Of a stretch of DNA of 64,000 nt, positions 47,522 to 57,777 are shown piece by piece (position 1 is the first letter of the stretch; each line of letters opens with the position of its first letter). A program made the position numbers and the translations under genes. The notes beneath the pieces are model-generated. The model was not told the origin of the DNA. It saw nothing but the letters and a program-made list of their open reading frames with translations, and did no database searches. The stretch lies in assembly GCF_900109545.1 (NCBI RefSeq), contig NZ_FOAP01000007.1, positions 310,001 through 374,000 of the forward strand, in the 5' to 3' direction. The stretch is from Stigmatella aurantiaca. GTDB taxonomy: Bacteria; Myxococcota; Myxococcia; Myxococcales; Myxococcaceae.

Positions 47522-50299
47522 ATGCGCATCGTCGGCATCGATCTGGGCACCACTCACTGCGCGGTCGCATCGGTGGACCCCGCGCTCGGCACGGGCGCCC
47601 CCATCGAGGACTTTCCCCTCCCCCAGCTCGTGCGGCAGGGGGAGGTGGCCCCCCGCGCCCTGCTCCCCTCGTGCATCTATGTCCCCGCCGGGCATGAGCT
47701 CGCCGGCGAGTCGCTCCAGCTCCCCTGGGGCGACCCGGGCCCCTATGTGGTGGGCGAGTTCGCCCGGTGGCAGGGCGCGCGGGTGCCGGGGCGGCTCGTC
47801 GCCTCCGCGAAGAGCTGGCTGTGCCACCCCGGCGTGGACCGCTCCGCGCCCATCCTCCCGTGGGGCGCCCCCGCGGACGTGGCCAAGCTCTCGCCGGTGG
47901 AGGCCAGCGCCCTGCTGCTCTCCCACATGGCCCGGGCCTGGAACGCCGCGCACCCGGACGTGCCCCTGGCCCAGCAAGAGGTCGTCATCACCGTGCCCGC
48001 CTCCTTCGACGAGGCGGCGCGCGCCCTCACCGTGAGCGCGGCGCGCAAGGCGGGCCTGGAGAAGTTCACCCTCCTGGAGGAGCCCCAGGCGGCCTTCTAC
48101 GACTACACCGCCCGGCACCGCTCGGACCTGGGGCGCGTGCTGGAGAACGTGCGGCTGGTGCTGGTGGTGGACGTGGGCGGCGGCACCACGGACTTCACCC
48201 TCGTCCACGCGGGCGTCTCCCCCGAGGGCCCCATGCTCCGGCGGCTCGCCGTGGGCGAGCACCTGATGCTGGGCGGCGACAACATGGACGCCGCCCTCGC
48301 CCGCCGCGTGGAGGAGAAGCTCTTCCCGGAGGGCCGCCGCCTCTCGGCCACCCAGTGGACCCAGGCCATCCAGGCCTCGCGCACCGCCAAGGAGGCCCTG
48401 CTCGGCCGGGAGCCCCCGGAGCGCTACGGCGTCTCGCTGGTGGCCGAGGGCAGCCGGCTCCTGGGCGGCGCGCTGTCCACGGACCTCTCGCGCGCGGAGG
48501 CCGAGGCGCTCGTCCTCGATGGCTTCTTCCCCCGCTCCGGCCCCGGGGACCGGCCGCGCCGCGCCGCGCGCATGGCCCTGCAGGAACTGGGGCTGCCCTA
48601 CGCCCAGGACGCGGCGGTGACGCGCCACCTCGCCGCCTTCCTGCACCAGCACGCGGCCGCCGGCTTCGCGGCCCTGGGCGAGACGCCGGCCTCGGCGGAC
48701 GCCCTGCCCCGCCCCGACGCCATCCTCCTCAACGGGGGCGTCTTCAACTCCCCTCAAATCTCCGAGCGGCTGGTAGAGGCGCTCTCGGCGTGGTGGCCCA
48801 GCGCGCCGCGCATCCCCCTGCTGCGCCACGACTCGCTGGAGAAGGCGGTGGCGCGGGGGGCGGCCTACTACGGGCTGGTGCGGCGCGGCCACGGCCTGCG
48901 CATCGGCGGCGGCGCGGCGCGCGCCTACTACGTGGGCCTGGAGCGCCCCGAGGGCAGCGGCGAGCCGCCCATGCTCTGCCTCATCCCCCGCGGCTTCGAG
49001 GAGGGCCAGGTGGTGGACCTGGGCGAGCGCCCCTTCACCCTGTCCCTCGGACGGCCGGTGCAGTTCGCGCTCTACTCCACGACGAGCGACCGCATCGACA
49101 AGCCGGGCGACATCATCCCCCTGGCGGAGGACCTCAAGCCGCTGCCGCCCATCCACACGCTGCTCAAGGGCGCCTCGGGCAAGCTGGCGGAGGTGCCCGT
49201 GCACCTGCGCGCCGCGCTCACGGAGATTGGCACGCTGGAGCTGTACTGCGTCTCCAACGTGGCGGACGAGCGCTGGCGGCTGGAGTTCGAGCTGCGCGGC
49301 TCGGGGGCCGGCAAGGACATCACCGTCACCGAGTCCATGCCCGCGCGCTTCGCCGAGGCGAAGGAGAACGTGGAGCGCGTCTACGGCAACAAGCCGCTGC
49401 CCCTGGGGCCCAAGGACGTGAAGCAGCTGTCCAAGACCCTGGAGAAGGGCCTGGGCCCCCGGGACACGTGGCGCGTGCCCGTGCTGCGCGAGCTGTGGAG
49501 CACGCTCTACGCGGGGGCCAGCAAGCGCCGCCGCTCGGCGGACCACGAGCGCGTCTTCTACAGCCTCGCCGGCTTCACGCTGCGGCCCGGCTTCGGCTAC
49601 CCGCTGGACCACTGGCGCGCGGAGCAGACCTTCGGGCTCTTCGAGCAGCTCGTGCAGTTCCACACCGAGAAGGCGGTGTGGATCGAATACTGGGTCATGT
49701 GGCGGCGCATCGCGGGCGGCCTCACCGAGGCGCAGCAGGCCAGGCTCTGGGCCTACCTGGAGCCGCACCTGGCCCGCCGGGTGCCTCCGGAGCCCGCCCT
49801 CCCCGGCAAGCTCAAGGGCATCCAGCCCGAGGGCCTGGAGGAGATGGTGCGCGCCGCGGCCTCGCTGGAGCACCTGGAGGCCGCGCAGAAGGCCACCCTC
49901 GGCGGCTGGGTGGCCGCTCGCCTGAAGGCCGAGGCGAAGTCGGGAGGCCCCTGGGCCTGGGCCCTGGGCCGGTTGGGGGCCCGGGTGCCGCTCTACGGCA
50001 GCGGCCACAAGGTCGTCGGCGTGGACACCGCCGAGGCCTGGCTCACGCTCCTCTTGGACCTGGATCTTCGCCGCATCGACGGGGCCCCCTTCGCGGCGGC
50101 CCAGCTCGCGCGGCTCACGGGGGACCGGACGCGCGACATCGATCCCGCGCTGAGGGCCCGCACTGCCCAGGCGCTCGCCGCGGCCAGCGCCGCCGCCACG
50201 TGGATCCTCATGGTGAACGAGGTGGTCGCCCTGGAGGCGGCCGACGAGGCCCGGGCCCTGGGAGACACCCTGCCCGCCGGGCTCAGCCTGACGCCATGA
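47522..50299 (+). CDS. Hsp70-family protein with C-terminal DUF3731-like domain
   Basis: The product is 925 residues from an ATG preceded by GGGAGG. The N-terminal ~560 residues are an Hsp70 ATPase domain (VGIDLGTTHCAVASVDP, LVVDVGGGTTDFTLV, LGGDNMDAALARRVEEK, LLNGGVFNSPQI). After residue ~610 a separate ~310-residue helical domain follows, with RVFYSLAGFTLRPGFGYPLD, FHTEKAVWIEYWVMWRRIAG and WAWALGRLGARVPLYG, which fits DUF3731. The paralogue upstream lacks that domain. Both presumably arose by duplication and act together with the DUF2760 protein. A hairpin follows the stop and closes the operon. Confidence 0.92.
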   Translation: MRIVGIDLGTTHCAVASVDPALGTGAPIEDFPLPQLVRQGEVAPRALLPSCIYVPAGHELAGESLQLPWGDPGPYVVGEFARWQGARVPGRLVASAKSWLCHPGVDRSAPILPWGAPADVAKLSPVEASALLLSHMARAWNAAHPDVPLAQQEVVITVPASFDEAARALTVSAARKAGLEKFTLLEEPQAAFYDYTARHRSDLGRVLENVRLVLVVDVGGGTTDFTLVHAGVSPEGPMLRRLAVGEHLMLGGDNMDAALARRVEEKLFPEGRRLSATQWTQAIQASRTAKEALLGREPPERYGVSLVAEGSRLLGGALSTDLSRAEAEALVLDGFFPRSGPGDRPRRAARMALQELGLPYAQDAAVTRHLAAFLHQHAAAGFAALGETPASADALPRPDAILLNGGVFNSPQISERLVEALSAWWPSAPRIPLLRHDSLEKAVARGAAYYGLVRRGHGLRIGGGAARAYYVGLERPEGSGEPPMLCLIPRGFEEGQVVDLGERPFTLSLGRPVQFALYSTTSDRIDKPGDIIPLAEDLKPLPPIHTLLKGASGKLAEVPVHLRAALTEIGTLELYCVSNVADERWRLEFELRGSGAGKDITVTESMPARFAEAKENVERVYGNKPLPLGPKDVKQLSKTLEKGLGPRDTWRVPVLRELWSTLYAGASKRRRSADHERVFYSLAGFTLRPGFGYPLDHWRAEQTFGLFEQLVQFHTEKAVWIEYWVMWRRIAGGLTEAQQARLWAYLEPHLARRVPPEPALPGKLKGIQPEGLEEMVRAAASLEHLEAAQKATLGGWVAARLKAEAKSGGPWAWALGRLGARVPLYGSGHKVVGVDTAEAWLTLLLDLDLRRIDGAPFAAAQLARLTGDRTRDIDPALRARTAQALAAASAAATWILMVNEVVALEAADEARALGDTLPAGLSLTP

Positions 50300-50325
50300 A
50301 CCGGCCCGGGCGGATCCTTCCCCAC

Positions 50326-50348
50326 AGGCTGAAGCAGGGCTTCAGCCT
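50326..50348. terminator. hairpin at the end of the Hsp70 operon
   Basis: AGGCTGAAG (50326-50334) pairs with CTTCAGCCT (50340-50348), a 9-bp perfect stem with a 5-nt loop, between convergent genes. No T-run follows. Confidence 0.55.
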
Positions 50349-50378
50349 CCAGGGGCCGCGCGGGGAGCGGATACCGCC

Positions 50379-50831
50379 TCAGGCGTGAGCAGGCTGCTCT
50401 TCGCCCATGGAGGACGGGAGCACAGGCTCACCCGGGGCGGCCTCTTCGGCCACCGGCGGCTCGATCTGCGTGGACTCGGGCGCCTCGGCGAGGACGGCCG
50501 CGGGGGCCACGACCTGAAGGGCGGGAGAAGACACCGGGCCCTGGGCGGGCACCGCGGCGGCCTCGTCCTTGGGCTTCTTCGTCCCGGCCCCGGAGCGGCA
50601 CGTGCGGCACCACGGCTGGTTGCGGATGGCGCCATCGGCCATCTTGCGCAGCCCGAACTGCGCCAGCGGCTTGAGCGTCCGGCACTTGATGCACATCAGC
50701 GAGATGAGCACCTCGTTGCCGTCCGCGTCGTAGACCGCAGATTTGCGCCGCTTGCGCGGCTGCCCCGGCTCGCGTGGCTGAGCTTTTTCAGGCGCGGGCG
50801 GCGCCATCATCGGGGTCACTTTGTAAAGCAT
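50379..50831 (-). CDS. zinc-ribbon protein of unknown function
   Basis: The product is 150 residues from the ATG at 50831, preceded by GGGAGGGAAGAC. The N-terminal part is basic (PRKRRKSAVYDADGNEV). The core is a four-Cys zinc knuckle, CIKCRTLKPLAQFGLRKM followed by NQPWCRTCRSG. The remaining ~75 residues are Ala/Pro/Glu-rich and probably disordered. The knuckle with KPLAQF-like spacing resembles small nuclease- or transcription-associated zinc ribbons that bind nucleic acid, but no catalytic residues are seen. It is cytoplasmic and converges on the Hsp70 operon. Confidence 0.75.
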   Translation of the reverse strand: MLYKVTPMMAPPAPEKAQPREPGQPRKRRKSAVYDADGNEVLISLMCIKCRTLKPLAQFGLRKMADGAIRNQPWCRTCRSGAGTKKPKDEAAAVPAQGPVSSPALQVVAPAAVLAEAPESTQIEPPVAEEAAPGEPVLPSSMGEEQPAHA

Positions 50832-50943
50832 GTCTTCCCTCCCAGACTTCCACACGCGTCTGTCTCACGGGTCCTTGGAGAAACCCTCCGACAGCTCGCG
50901 GCATGCCCTAGAGTAAGGAGGAATCTGAGAGTTGGAAACTGAT

Positions 50944-51093
50944 CGGAGGCCGAAAAATCGGCCTCCGGCGTGATTCTCGTGAGATCTCGCAGGCTTGCGT
51001 GTGATCCACGAGATCACCCCGCCCCACTCGCCCTGGGACCCGGGGATGACTTTTTCAGTGCGCTTGAACGGCCACCCCGCGCGTCATCCCCGG
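50944..51093. repeat. cluster of inverted repeats
   Basis: Three dyads lie in the 282-bp gap. CGGAGGCCGA / TCGGCCTCCG (50944-50953 and 50958-50967, AAAA loop) is a perfect 10-bp stem. GTGATC / GATCAC lies at 51001-51006 and 51012-51017. CCGGGGATGAC / GTCATCCCCGG (51040-51050 and 51083-51093) has 11-bp arms. They lie downstream of the minus-strand phytase-like gene and upstream of the zinc-ribbon gene, so a terminator and/or regulatory sites are expected. Confidence 0.6.
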
Positions 51094-51113
51094 ATCATCC
51101 TGTAGCACCGGCC

Positions 51114-52364
51114 TCAGCGCTCCCGGCGGCGGCGGCCCCCCCAGCCCAGCCCCACCAGCGCGAGGAGCGCCAGGCCGGGCAGCGAGGCCGAGGAGCAGCC
51201 GCACCCTTCGTCCACGGGGTTCGTCGGGCCCCCGCCGATTCCGGTCGAGCCATCGGGTTGTCCCGCATCCGGGCTGCCCGCGTCCGGGACGCCCGCATCC
51301 ACCACGCCCCCGTCGGGATCCAACACCAGGCCCCGGCTCTGGAGCGGCGGGGTGAAGGCCTTGGCGAGCTCCACCCAGGAGATGAACTTGTAGTTCTGGC
51401 TGGGCGCGTTGTTGGCGTCGTGCACGGCGATCATCCCGTTGGGAAAGTTCTTGCCCACCGGCACGGAGGTCACCTCCACGAAGCGCGGCCGGTCCACTTG
51501 GTCCACGCTGTCCTTCTGCGGAACGGTGAAGCTGCCCACCTGGGCGTGCGGCGAGCGCCGGTCATAGATGGCGATCTCATCGCTCTGGTCGGTGGTGGCC
51601 AGCAGGTAGCCGTCCTGCTCATCCACCGTGTAGAGCCCCAGCCCCCGGGGGACGCTCGTGCCCAACGGCACCGCGACGGTGCCCGCGGTGGTGTCCGTGG
51701 GCTCCGCGGGGAAGCGCCAGATGCCCGTGTCGGGCACGGAGATGAACAGGGCGCGCTGATCCGGATCCACCACCACCCCGGCGATGCTGCCTCCCGCCTC
51801 GAAGCTCCGCACCGCCGTGCCGCTGATGCCCCCGTCCTCGATGGACTTCAGCTCCAGTTGCTGCACGGTGCCGCCCGGATTGGCCGTGAAGGCATAGATC
51901 TTTCCGGTCACGCCGCTGCGGTACAGATTGACCGTGCGCGGGTCGAAGTTCTGTGCGCTCAAGAGGGTGCCGCCGACGGGGATCAAGGCCAGCTGGACCG
52001 GATCCACCGTGTAGGCATTGAGGGTCCGGCCCGTCCCGTTTGCGACGACGACCAGCGGGACGGTGCGCCCGGACAGCGGGAACCCGTCGATGACATCCAC
52101 CGCGTACGCCACACCCGTGCTGTTGATGACCTGCCGCTCCGAGCCATCCATCAGGTAGGTGGCGATGCCCAGCGCGGAGTCCGCCGTGAGAAACAGGCTG
52201 CGCTCGGGAAAGGTGGCATCGCGCAGCAGCGCGGCCTCGGACTCGCCGCCGCTCACGCCACTGACGGGCTGCGTTTCGAGGAGGGGGGGAACGGACACCG
52301 GCTGGGCCGCGGCCGGCAGTCCGCCCAGGGCCGCGAACAGCGTGAGGAGTCTTGGAATACGCAT
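51114..52364 (-). CDS. beta-propeller phytase-like protein with MYXO-CTERM-like tail
   Basis: The product is 416 residues from the ATG at 52364 with GGAGGC upstream. After a signal peptide (LLTLFAALGGLPAAAQP) comes a six-bladed beta-propeller of the 3-phytase type, recognisable from VDVIDGFPLSGRTVPLVVVAN, GSFTVPQKDSVDQVDRPRF, VEVTSVPVGKNFPNGMIAVH and NYKFISWVELAKAF. Some calcium/phosphate ligands of active phytases seem altered (for example ATADSALGIATYLMDG-type start), so activity is uncertain. The C terminus has a spacer with PDAG repeats, then EGCGCSSASLPGLALLALVG and a basic end (GGRRRRER), a MYXO-CTERM-type sorting signal for the cell envelope. Confidence 0.83.
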   Translation of the reverse strand: MRIPRLLTLFAALGGLPAAAQPVSVPPLLETQPVSGVSGGESEAALLRDATFPERSLFLTADSALGIATYLMDGSERQVINSTGVAYAVDVIDGFPLSGRTVPLVVVANGTGRTLNAYTVDPVQLALIPVGGTLLSAQNFDPRTVNLYRSGVTGKIYAFTANPGGTVQQLELKSIEDGGISGTAVRSFEAGGSIAGVVVDPDQRALFISVPDTGIWRFPAEPTDTTAGTVAVPLGTSVPRGLGLYTVDEQDGYLLATTDQSDEIAIYDRRSPHAQVGSFTVPQKDSVDQVDRPRFVEVTSVPVGKNFPNGMIAVHDANNAPSQNYKFISWVELAKAFTPPLQSRGLVLDPDGGVVDAGVPDAGSPDAGQPDGSTGIGGGPTNPVDEGCGCSSASLPGLALLALVGLGWGGRRRRER

Positions 52365-52459
52365 GGGTGCCTCCAAAGAAATACGGTCTCGATCGGCGCG
52401 CAGTACCCCCCAGCGGGCCTACCCGTGCAAGCAGTCTTGCTCGCGAGGGTTGGCGATAG

Positions 52460-53482
<1,023 letters not shown>

Positions 53483-53483
53483 G

Positions 53484-54431
53484 ATGCGGGTGCTGGTGAC
53501 GGGAGCCGATGGCTTCGCCGGGCGCCACCTGTGTGCCCTGCTGCGCGCCTCGGGCGACGAGGTGGTGGAGGCGCACGGGCCCCGCGCGGAGGGCATGAAC
53601 AGCAACGCCCTGAACTTCGACATCGCGGACGAGGCGGCGGTGCGCACCGCCGTGGAGAAGGCCCGCCCCGAGGGCGTCATCCACCTGGCCGGCTTCGCCT
53701 CCGTGGCGCGCAGCCACGGCAACCCGGCCCGCGTCTTCGCGGTCAACACCCAGGGCACCGTCCACCTGCTGACCACCCTGCGGGAGACCTCGCCCAAGAC
53801 GCGCGTGCTGCTCGTCAGCTCCGGCGAGGTGTACGGGCCCGTCACCGAGGGCACCCAGGCGGCGGAGACGTTGCCGCTCGTGCCCCTGAGCCCCTATGCG
53901 GCCTCCAAGATCGCCGGGGAGCTGGCGGGCGAGCAGTTCTTCCGCAGCTACGGGCTGCCCGTGATGGTGGCGCGCCCCTTCAACCACCTGGGCGAGGGGC
54001 AGGACCCCACCTTCGTGGTGCCCTCGTTCGCCACCCAACTCCACGCCATCGCCCAGGGCAAGGCGAGCCCGGTGCTGCGAACGGGCAACCTGGATGCCAT
54101 CCGCGACTTCTCCCACGTGAAGGACGTGGTGGCCGCCTACCGGCTGCTGCTGACCTCCGGCATCCCGGGGCAGACCTACAACGTCTGCAGCGGCACGCCC
54201 CGCTCCATCCGCGCCGTCCTGGAGGAGATGCTGGCCGTGTCGGGCGTGCAGGCCCGCATCGAGCTGGATCCCGCGCGGCTGCGGCCCTCGGAGATTCCCA
54301 GCCTGGTGGGAGACCCCTCCAAGCTGCGCGCCCTGGGCTGGGCGCCGAAGGCCACCGTCACCCAGGCGCTGCAAGAGGTGCTCGGGCCCACGCTCCGCGC
54401 TACGCCCGGAGCGCCGCCTCGTACACCCTGA
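53484..54431 (+). CDS. rmd: GDP-6-deoxy-D-mannose reductase
   Basis: The product is 315 residues, an extended SDR with NAD(P) motif VLVTGADGFAGRHLCALL and catalytic elements LLVSSGEVYGPV and YAASKIAGELAGEQF. FNHLGEGQDPTFVVPSFA is characteristic of Rmd, which reduces GDP-4-keto-6-deoxy-D-mannose to GDP-D-rhamnose. The ATG at 53484 is one base after the gmd stop, so the two enzymes are coupled. The 3' end overlaps the convergent glycosyltransferase gene by 32 bp. I favour D-rhamnose over L-fucose synthesis because the next enzyme is a simple reductase, not an epimerase-reductase (FcL type); that is inference from sequence resemblance. Confidence 0.87.
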   Translation: MRVLVTGADGFAGRHLCALLRASGDEVVEAHGPRAEGMNSNALNFDIADEAAVRTAVEKARPEGVIHLAGFASVARSHGNPARVFAVNTQGTVHLLTTLRETSPKTRVLLVSSGEVYGPVTEGTQAAETLPLVPLSPYAASKIAGELAGEQFFRSYGLPVMVARPFNHLGEGQDPTFVVPSFATQLHAIAQGKASPVLRTGNLDAIRDFSHVKDVVAAYRLLLTSGIPGQTYNVCSGTPRSIRAVLEEMLAVSGVQARIELDPARLRPSEIPSLVGDPSKLRALGWAPKATVTQALQEVLGPTLRATPGAPPRTP

Positions 54432-55503
54432 GCGTCCGCTCCGCGGCGCGCTTCCAGGTGAACTCCGCGGCCCGGCGCTGGCCCTTCTGGGCCCAGTGCC
54501 GCCGCTCCCCGGGGGACTCCAGCAGCCGCGCCAGGAGCGCCGCCAGCCCCGCGGCATCCTCCGGCCCCACCGAGGGCGCCGCGTCCGCGCACACCTCGGG
54601 CAGCGAGCCCGCGGTGGAGACGATGGCCGGGGTGCCCAGGTGCATGGCCTCCAGTGGCGGCAGCCCGAAGCCCTCCCCCCGCGAGGGGAAGACGAAGACG
54701 GCGGCCCGGCGCATCAGCTCGTAGAAGACAGGGGCGGACTGGTAGCCCAGCGGGCGGATGTCGAAGCCCTCGGCCCGCATGCGCCCCACGCGCTGCTCCA
54801 CGGGCCCCGAGCCAAACCAGCTCTGTCCCGCGAGCACCAGGGTCACCTGCCGTCCCCGGGCCCGGAGCCGCTCCAGCGCATCGAGCACCAGCTTCACGTT
54901 CTTGCGCACGTCCAGCGAGCCCGCGTACAGCACGAAGTCCCGGGGCAGGGCCAGGGAGCGCAGAAACGCCTTGCCCGTCTCGTCCAGGGGCTCGGCCACC
55001 ACGTGGTCCACCCCGTTGTGGACGACTTCGGTCCGGCCCACGGTCTCCGGGAAGCGGGCCTCCAGCGCCTGCTGGGTATGCGCGCTCACGCACACCACCC
55101 GGTCCGCGAGCATCAGGCTGCGCGAGAGCCACAGGCGGAACTGCCACCGGAAGGCCGTGGACACCGTCCCGGGCATCGTCAGCGGCAGCAAGTCATGCAC
55201 CGTGAGGACGTAGGCCTTGCCGGGCAGGCGCGTGAGCGGGAGGTTGAAGTTGCCCAGCGCGTGGTAGAGCCGCGCCGCAGAGCCGCTCAGGTCCCCGGGC
55301 AGCCGCGCCAGCACGTAACCCGAGCGCCCCAGCGTGCCCCGGGGAAACTCTCCCGAGCTCCGCGCCCCGAAGCGCTCCAGCGAGGCGCCTTCCGCCTCCA
55401 GGGCCGAGGCCAGACAGCGGGTATAGAGGCCGATCCCGGTGGTCGGCTCATCCCAGAGGCTCGCGTCGAAAGCAATGGGGCCGGTGGACACGGGGCGCCT
55501 CAT
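54400..55503 (-). CDS. GT4-family glycosyltransferase
   Basis: The product is 367 residues from the ATG at 55503. It is a GT-B fold retaining transferase (mannosyltransferase-like): the N-terminal domain has LWDEPTTGIGLYTRCLASAL and YVLTVHDLLPL. The C-terminal donor domain has VVHNGVDHVV, DFVLYAGSLDVRKNVKLVL and the EX7E region FPSRGEGFGLPPLEAM. It lies on the minus strand between gmd/rmd and a large glycosyltransferase, and its 3' end overlaps rmd by 32 bp. The donor sugar is likely GDP-mannose or GDP-rhamnose from the adjacent pathway (inference). Only the last third of a long minus-strand open frame is gene; the upstream remainder is antisense to the next gene. Confidence 0.92.
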   Translation of the reverse strand: MRRPVSTGPIAFDASLWDEPTTGIGLYTRCLASALEAEGASLERFGARSSGEFPRGTLGRSGYVLARLPGDLSGSAARLYHALGNFNLPLTRLPGKAYVLTVHDLLPLTMPGTVSTAFRWQFRLWLSRSLMLADRVVCVSAHTQQALEARFPETVGRTEVVHNGVDHVVAEPLDETGKAFLRSLALPRDFVLYAGSLDVRKNVKLVLDALERLRARGRQVTLVLAGQSWFGSGPVEQRVGRMRAEGFDIRPLGYQSAPVFYELMRRAAVFVFPSRGEGFGLPPLEAMHLGTPAIVSTAGSLPEVCADAAPSVGPEDAAGLAALLARLLESPGERRHWAQKGQRRAAEFTWKRAAERTLRVYEAALRA

Positions 55504-55533
55504 ACCATGGGCGTGTGATAGGCAAGGCAGCCC

Positions 55534-57777
55534 ATGGCGGTCCATCAGTTGATTCCCAGCTTCGTCGCGGGTGACGCCACCGGCCAGGCCGCGCTGCACC
55601 TGCAATGGCTGCTGCGCCGCATGGGCCACTTCGGGGACATCCACGCCGCCGAGGTGGGCCCCGGGCTGGAGTCCCTGGCCCAGCCCCTGAAGGCGCTCCA
55701 GCCGGGCCCGGAGGACCTGGTCCTCTACCACCACGGCATCGCCTCGCCGCTGAGCGGCCGGCTGATGCACCTGCCCTGCCGCCGGGGCCTCGTCTTCCAC
55801 AACATCAGCCCCGCGCGGTTCTACGCGGGCACCCCGCTGGCCGAGGCGCTTACCGCAGGCCGGGCCCAGCTCGCCGCTCTGGCGCCCTTCGTGGACCTGG
55901 CGCTCGGCGTCTCGGACTTCAACACGGCGGAGCTTCGCGCCGCGGGCTACCGGAACCTCCACACCGTTCCCCTCTTCATCGAGCCCGGGCGCTTCTCGGC
56001 CGCCTGCGCGGACCCCGCACAGCGCAGGGCCCTGGAGGGCCTCTCCCCCACCGTGCTGAGCGTGAGCCGGGTGGCCCCGCACAAGCGCTTCGAGGACCTG
56101 ATCGCCCTGCACGCGGAGCTGCTGCGGCTGCGGCCCCAGGCCCGCCTGCTGCTCGTGGGGGGCTATGAGCCGGGGAGCCGCTACTTCAAGTCGCTCCAGC
56201 GCGCCGCGAAGGGGCTCTCCGGGGTTCACTTCCTGGGGCGGCTGAACCACGCGGAGCTGGTGGCGGCCTACCGCTCGGCCCAAGTCTTTGTCTCCATGAG
56301 CGAGCACGAGGGCTTCGGCGTTCCGCTCCTCGAGGCCATGGCGGCCGAGGTGCCCGTGCTGGCGTTCGGGGCCGCCGCCGTCCCGGAGACGCTGGGCGGC
56401 GCGGGGATCGTCTTCGACGAGAAGCGCTTCGCATTCCTCGCCGAGCTGGTGGTGGAGTTGAGCGAGGACGAAGCCTTGCGGAAGCGAATCCTCCAGGGGC
56501 AGGCCCAGCGCCTCGGGTTCTTCTCGGCGGAGCACAGCCAGCAGGCCCTGGAGAAGGCCCTCGCCACGGTGGCCCCCGCGCCTGCCGCCCCCCGCCGCCG
56601 GACGGCGAAGCCCAAGCGCCCGCGCGTGGCCATCGTCGTCCAGCGCTACGGGGAAGTGACGGGAGGCGCCGAGCGCCACGCCCAGCAGGTGGCCGAGCAC
56701 CTCGCCCCGCACTGGAACCTCACCCTGCTCACCACGTGCGCGAAGAACCACCTCACGTGGGAGAACGTCTTCCCCGCCGGCGAGGACCGGGTGGACGGGC
56801 TGCCCGTGCTGCGCTTTCCGGTGACGCGCACGCGCAACATCCGCCCCTTCAACGGCCTGTCGCGCCAGGTGTTCGACCGCCCCAACGAGCGGCTGCGCGA
56901 GGAGCACTGGGTGGCCGAGCAGGGCCCGCTCTGCCCCGGGCTGCTCTCCTACCTGGCCTCCACGGCGGACACGTACGACGGCTACCTCTTCTTCACGTAC
57001 CTGTACGCGCCCACCGTCTGGGGCCTGCCCCTGGTGGCCCACCGCGCGATGCTGGTACCCACCGCGCACGACGAGCCCCCCTTGCGCTTCGGCGTCTACG
57101 CGGACGTGTTCGAGCGGCCCCGGGTGCTCATGTGCAACACCCCGGAGGAGGTGGCCCTCATCGGCCGCTTCTACCCGGACCATGCCCGGGCCCGGGTGGT
57201 GGGGGTGGGCGTGGACCGCCCCTCCGCGCAAGGGGAGCGCTTCCGCCAGAAGCACGGCCTGAAGCGGGACTACCTGCTCTACGTGGGGCGGCTGGAGCCG
57301 GGCAAGGGCATCCCCGAGCTGCTCTCCCACCACCGGGCGCTCCAGGAGCGCTACGCGGACGCGCCGGACCTGGTGCTCGCGGGCGATGCGAACATGCCGC
57401 TGGGCGGACCGGGCGTGCACTACGTGGGCCGGGTGAGCGAGCAGGACAAGCACGATGCCCTGGCAGGCGCGCTCGCGGTGGTGGTGCCCTCGCGCTTCGA
57501 GAGCCTCTCGCTGCTGACGCTGGAGGCCTTCGCCCAAAGCACGCCCGTGCTCGTCAACGGGCACTCGGAAGTGCTCGCCGGCCAGGTGGACCGGAGCCAG
57601 GCGGGGCGGACCTATACGGACCTGGAGTCCTTCATCACCGGACTGCGGGAAGTGGGCGAGCAGCGCCAGGCCCTGGGCCGCCAGGGGCTCGCCTACGCGA
57701 AGCGCCACGGGTGGCCTCAGGTGGTGGAGGCCTACCGGGAAGAGATGGACCTCATCCTCCAGGAGAAGCGCCGATGA
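55534..57777 (+). CDS. bimodular glycosyltransferase (two GT4 modules)
   Basis: The product is 747 residues, about twice the length of a single GT-B transferase. Module 1 (about 1-345) has HNISPARFYAGTPLAEAL, LSVSRVAPHKRFEDLI and the donor-site ESEHEGFGVPLLEAM-like SEHEGFGVPLLEAM. A Pro/Arg linker (about 345-360) follows. Module 2 (about 361-747) has VAIVVQRYGEVTGGAERHAQ, LLYVGRLEPGKGIPELL and VVPSRFESLSLLTLEAF, which has a degenerate EX7E. Two transfers could therefore be carried out by one polypeptide. The stop overlaps the next gene by four bases. It probably acts on a lipid-linked oligosaccharide at the cytoplasmic face. Confidence 0.9.
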   Translation: MAVHQLIPSFVAGDATGQAALHLQWLLRRMGHFGDIHAAEVGPGLESLAQPLKALQPGPEDLVLYHHGIASPLSGRLMHLPCRRGLVFHNISPARFYAGTPLAEALTAGRAQLAALAPFVDLALGVSDFNTAELRAAGYRNLHTVPLFIEPGRFSAACADPAQRRALEGLSPTVLSVSRVAPHKRFEDLIALHAELLRLRPQARLLLVGGYEPGSRYFKSLQRAAKGLSGVHFLGRLNHAELVAAYRSAQVFVSMSEHEGFGVPLLEAMAAEVPVLAFGAAAVPETLGGAGIVFDEKRFAFLAELVVELSEDEALRKRILQGQAQRLGFFSAEHSQQALEKALATVAPAPAAPRRRTAKPKRPRVAIVVQRYGEVTGGAERHAQQVAEHLAPHWNLTLLTTCAKNHLTWENVFPAGEDRVDGLPVLRFPVTRTRNIRPFNGLSRQVFDRPNERLREEHWVAEQGPLCPGLLSYLASTADTYDGYLFFTYLYAPTVWGLPLVAHRAMLVPTAHDEPPLRFGVYADVFERPRVLMCNTPEEVALIGRFYPDHARARVVGVGVDRPSAQGERFRQKHGLKRDYLLYVGRLEPGKGIPELLSHHRALQERYADAPDLVLAGDANMPLGGPGVHYVGRVSEQDKHDALAGALAVVVPSRFESLSLLTLEAFAQSTPVLVNGHSEVLAGQVDRSQAGRTYTDLESFITGLREVGEQRQALGRQGLAYAKRHGWPQVVEAYREEMDLILQEKRR

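Noticed and set aside
54400-57708. A single 1,102-residue minus-strand protein
   Set aside because: Only the part from 55503 down to 54400 is a glycosyltransferase. The upstream part is antisense to the bimodular glycosyltransferase.
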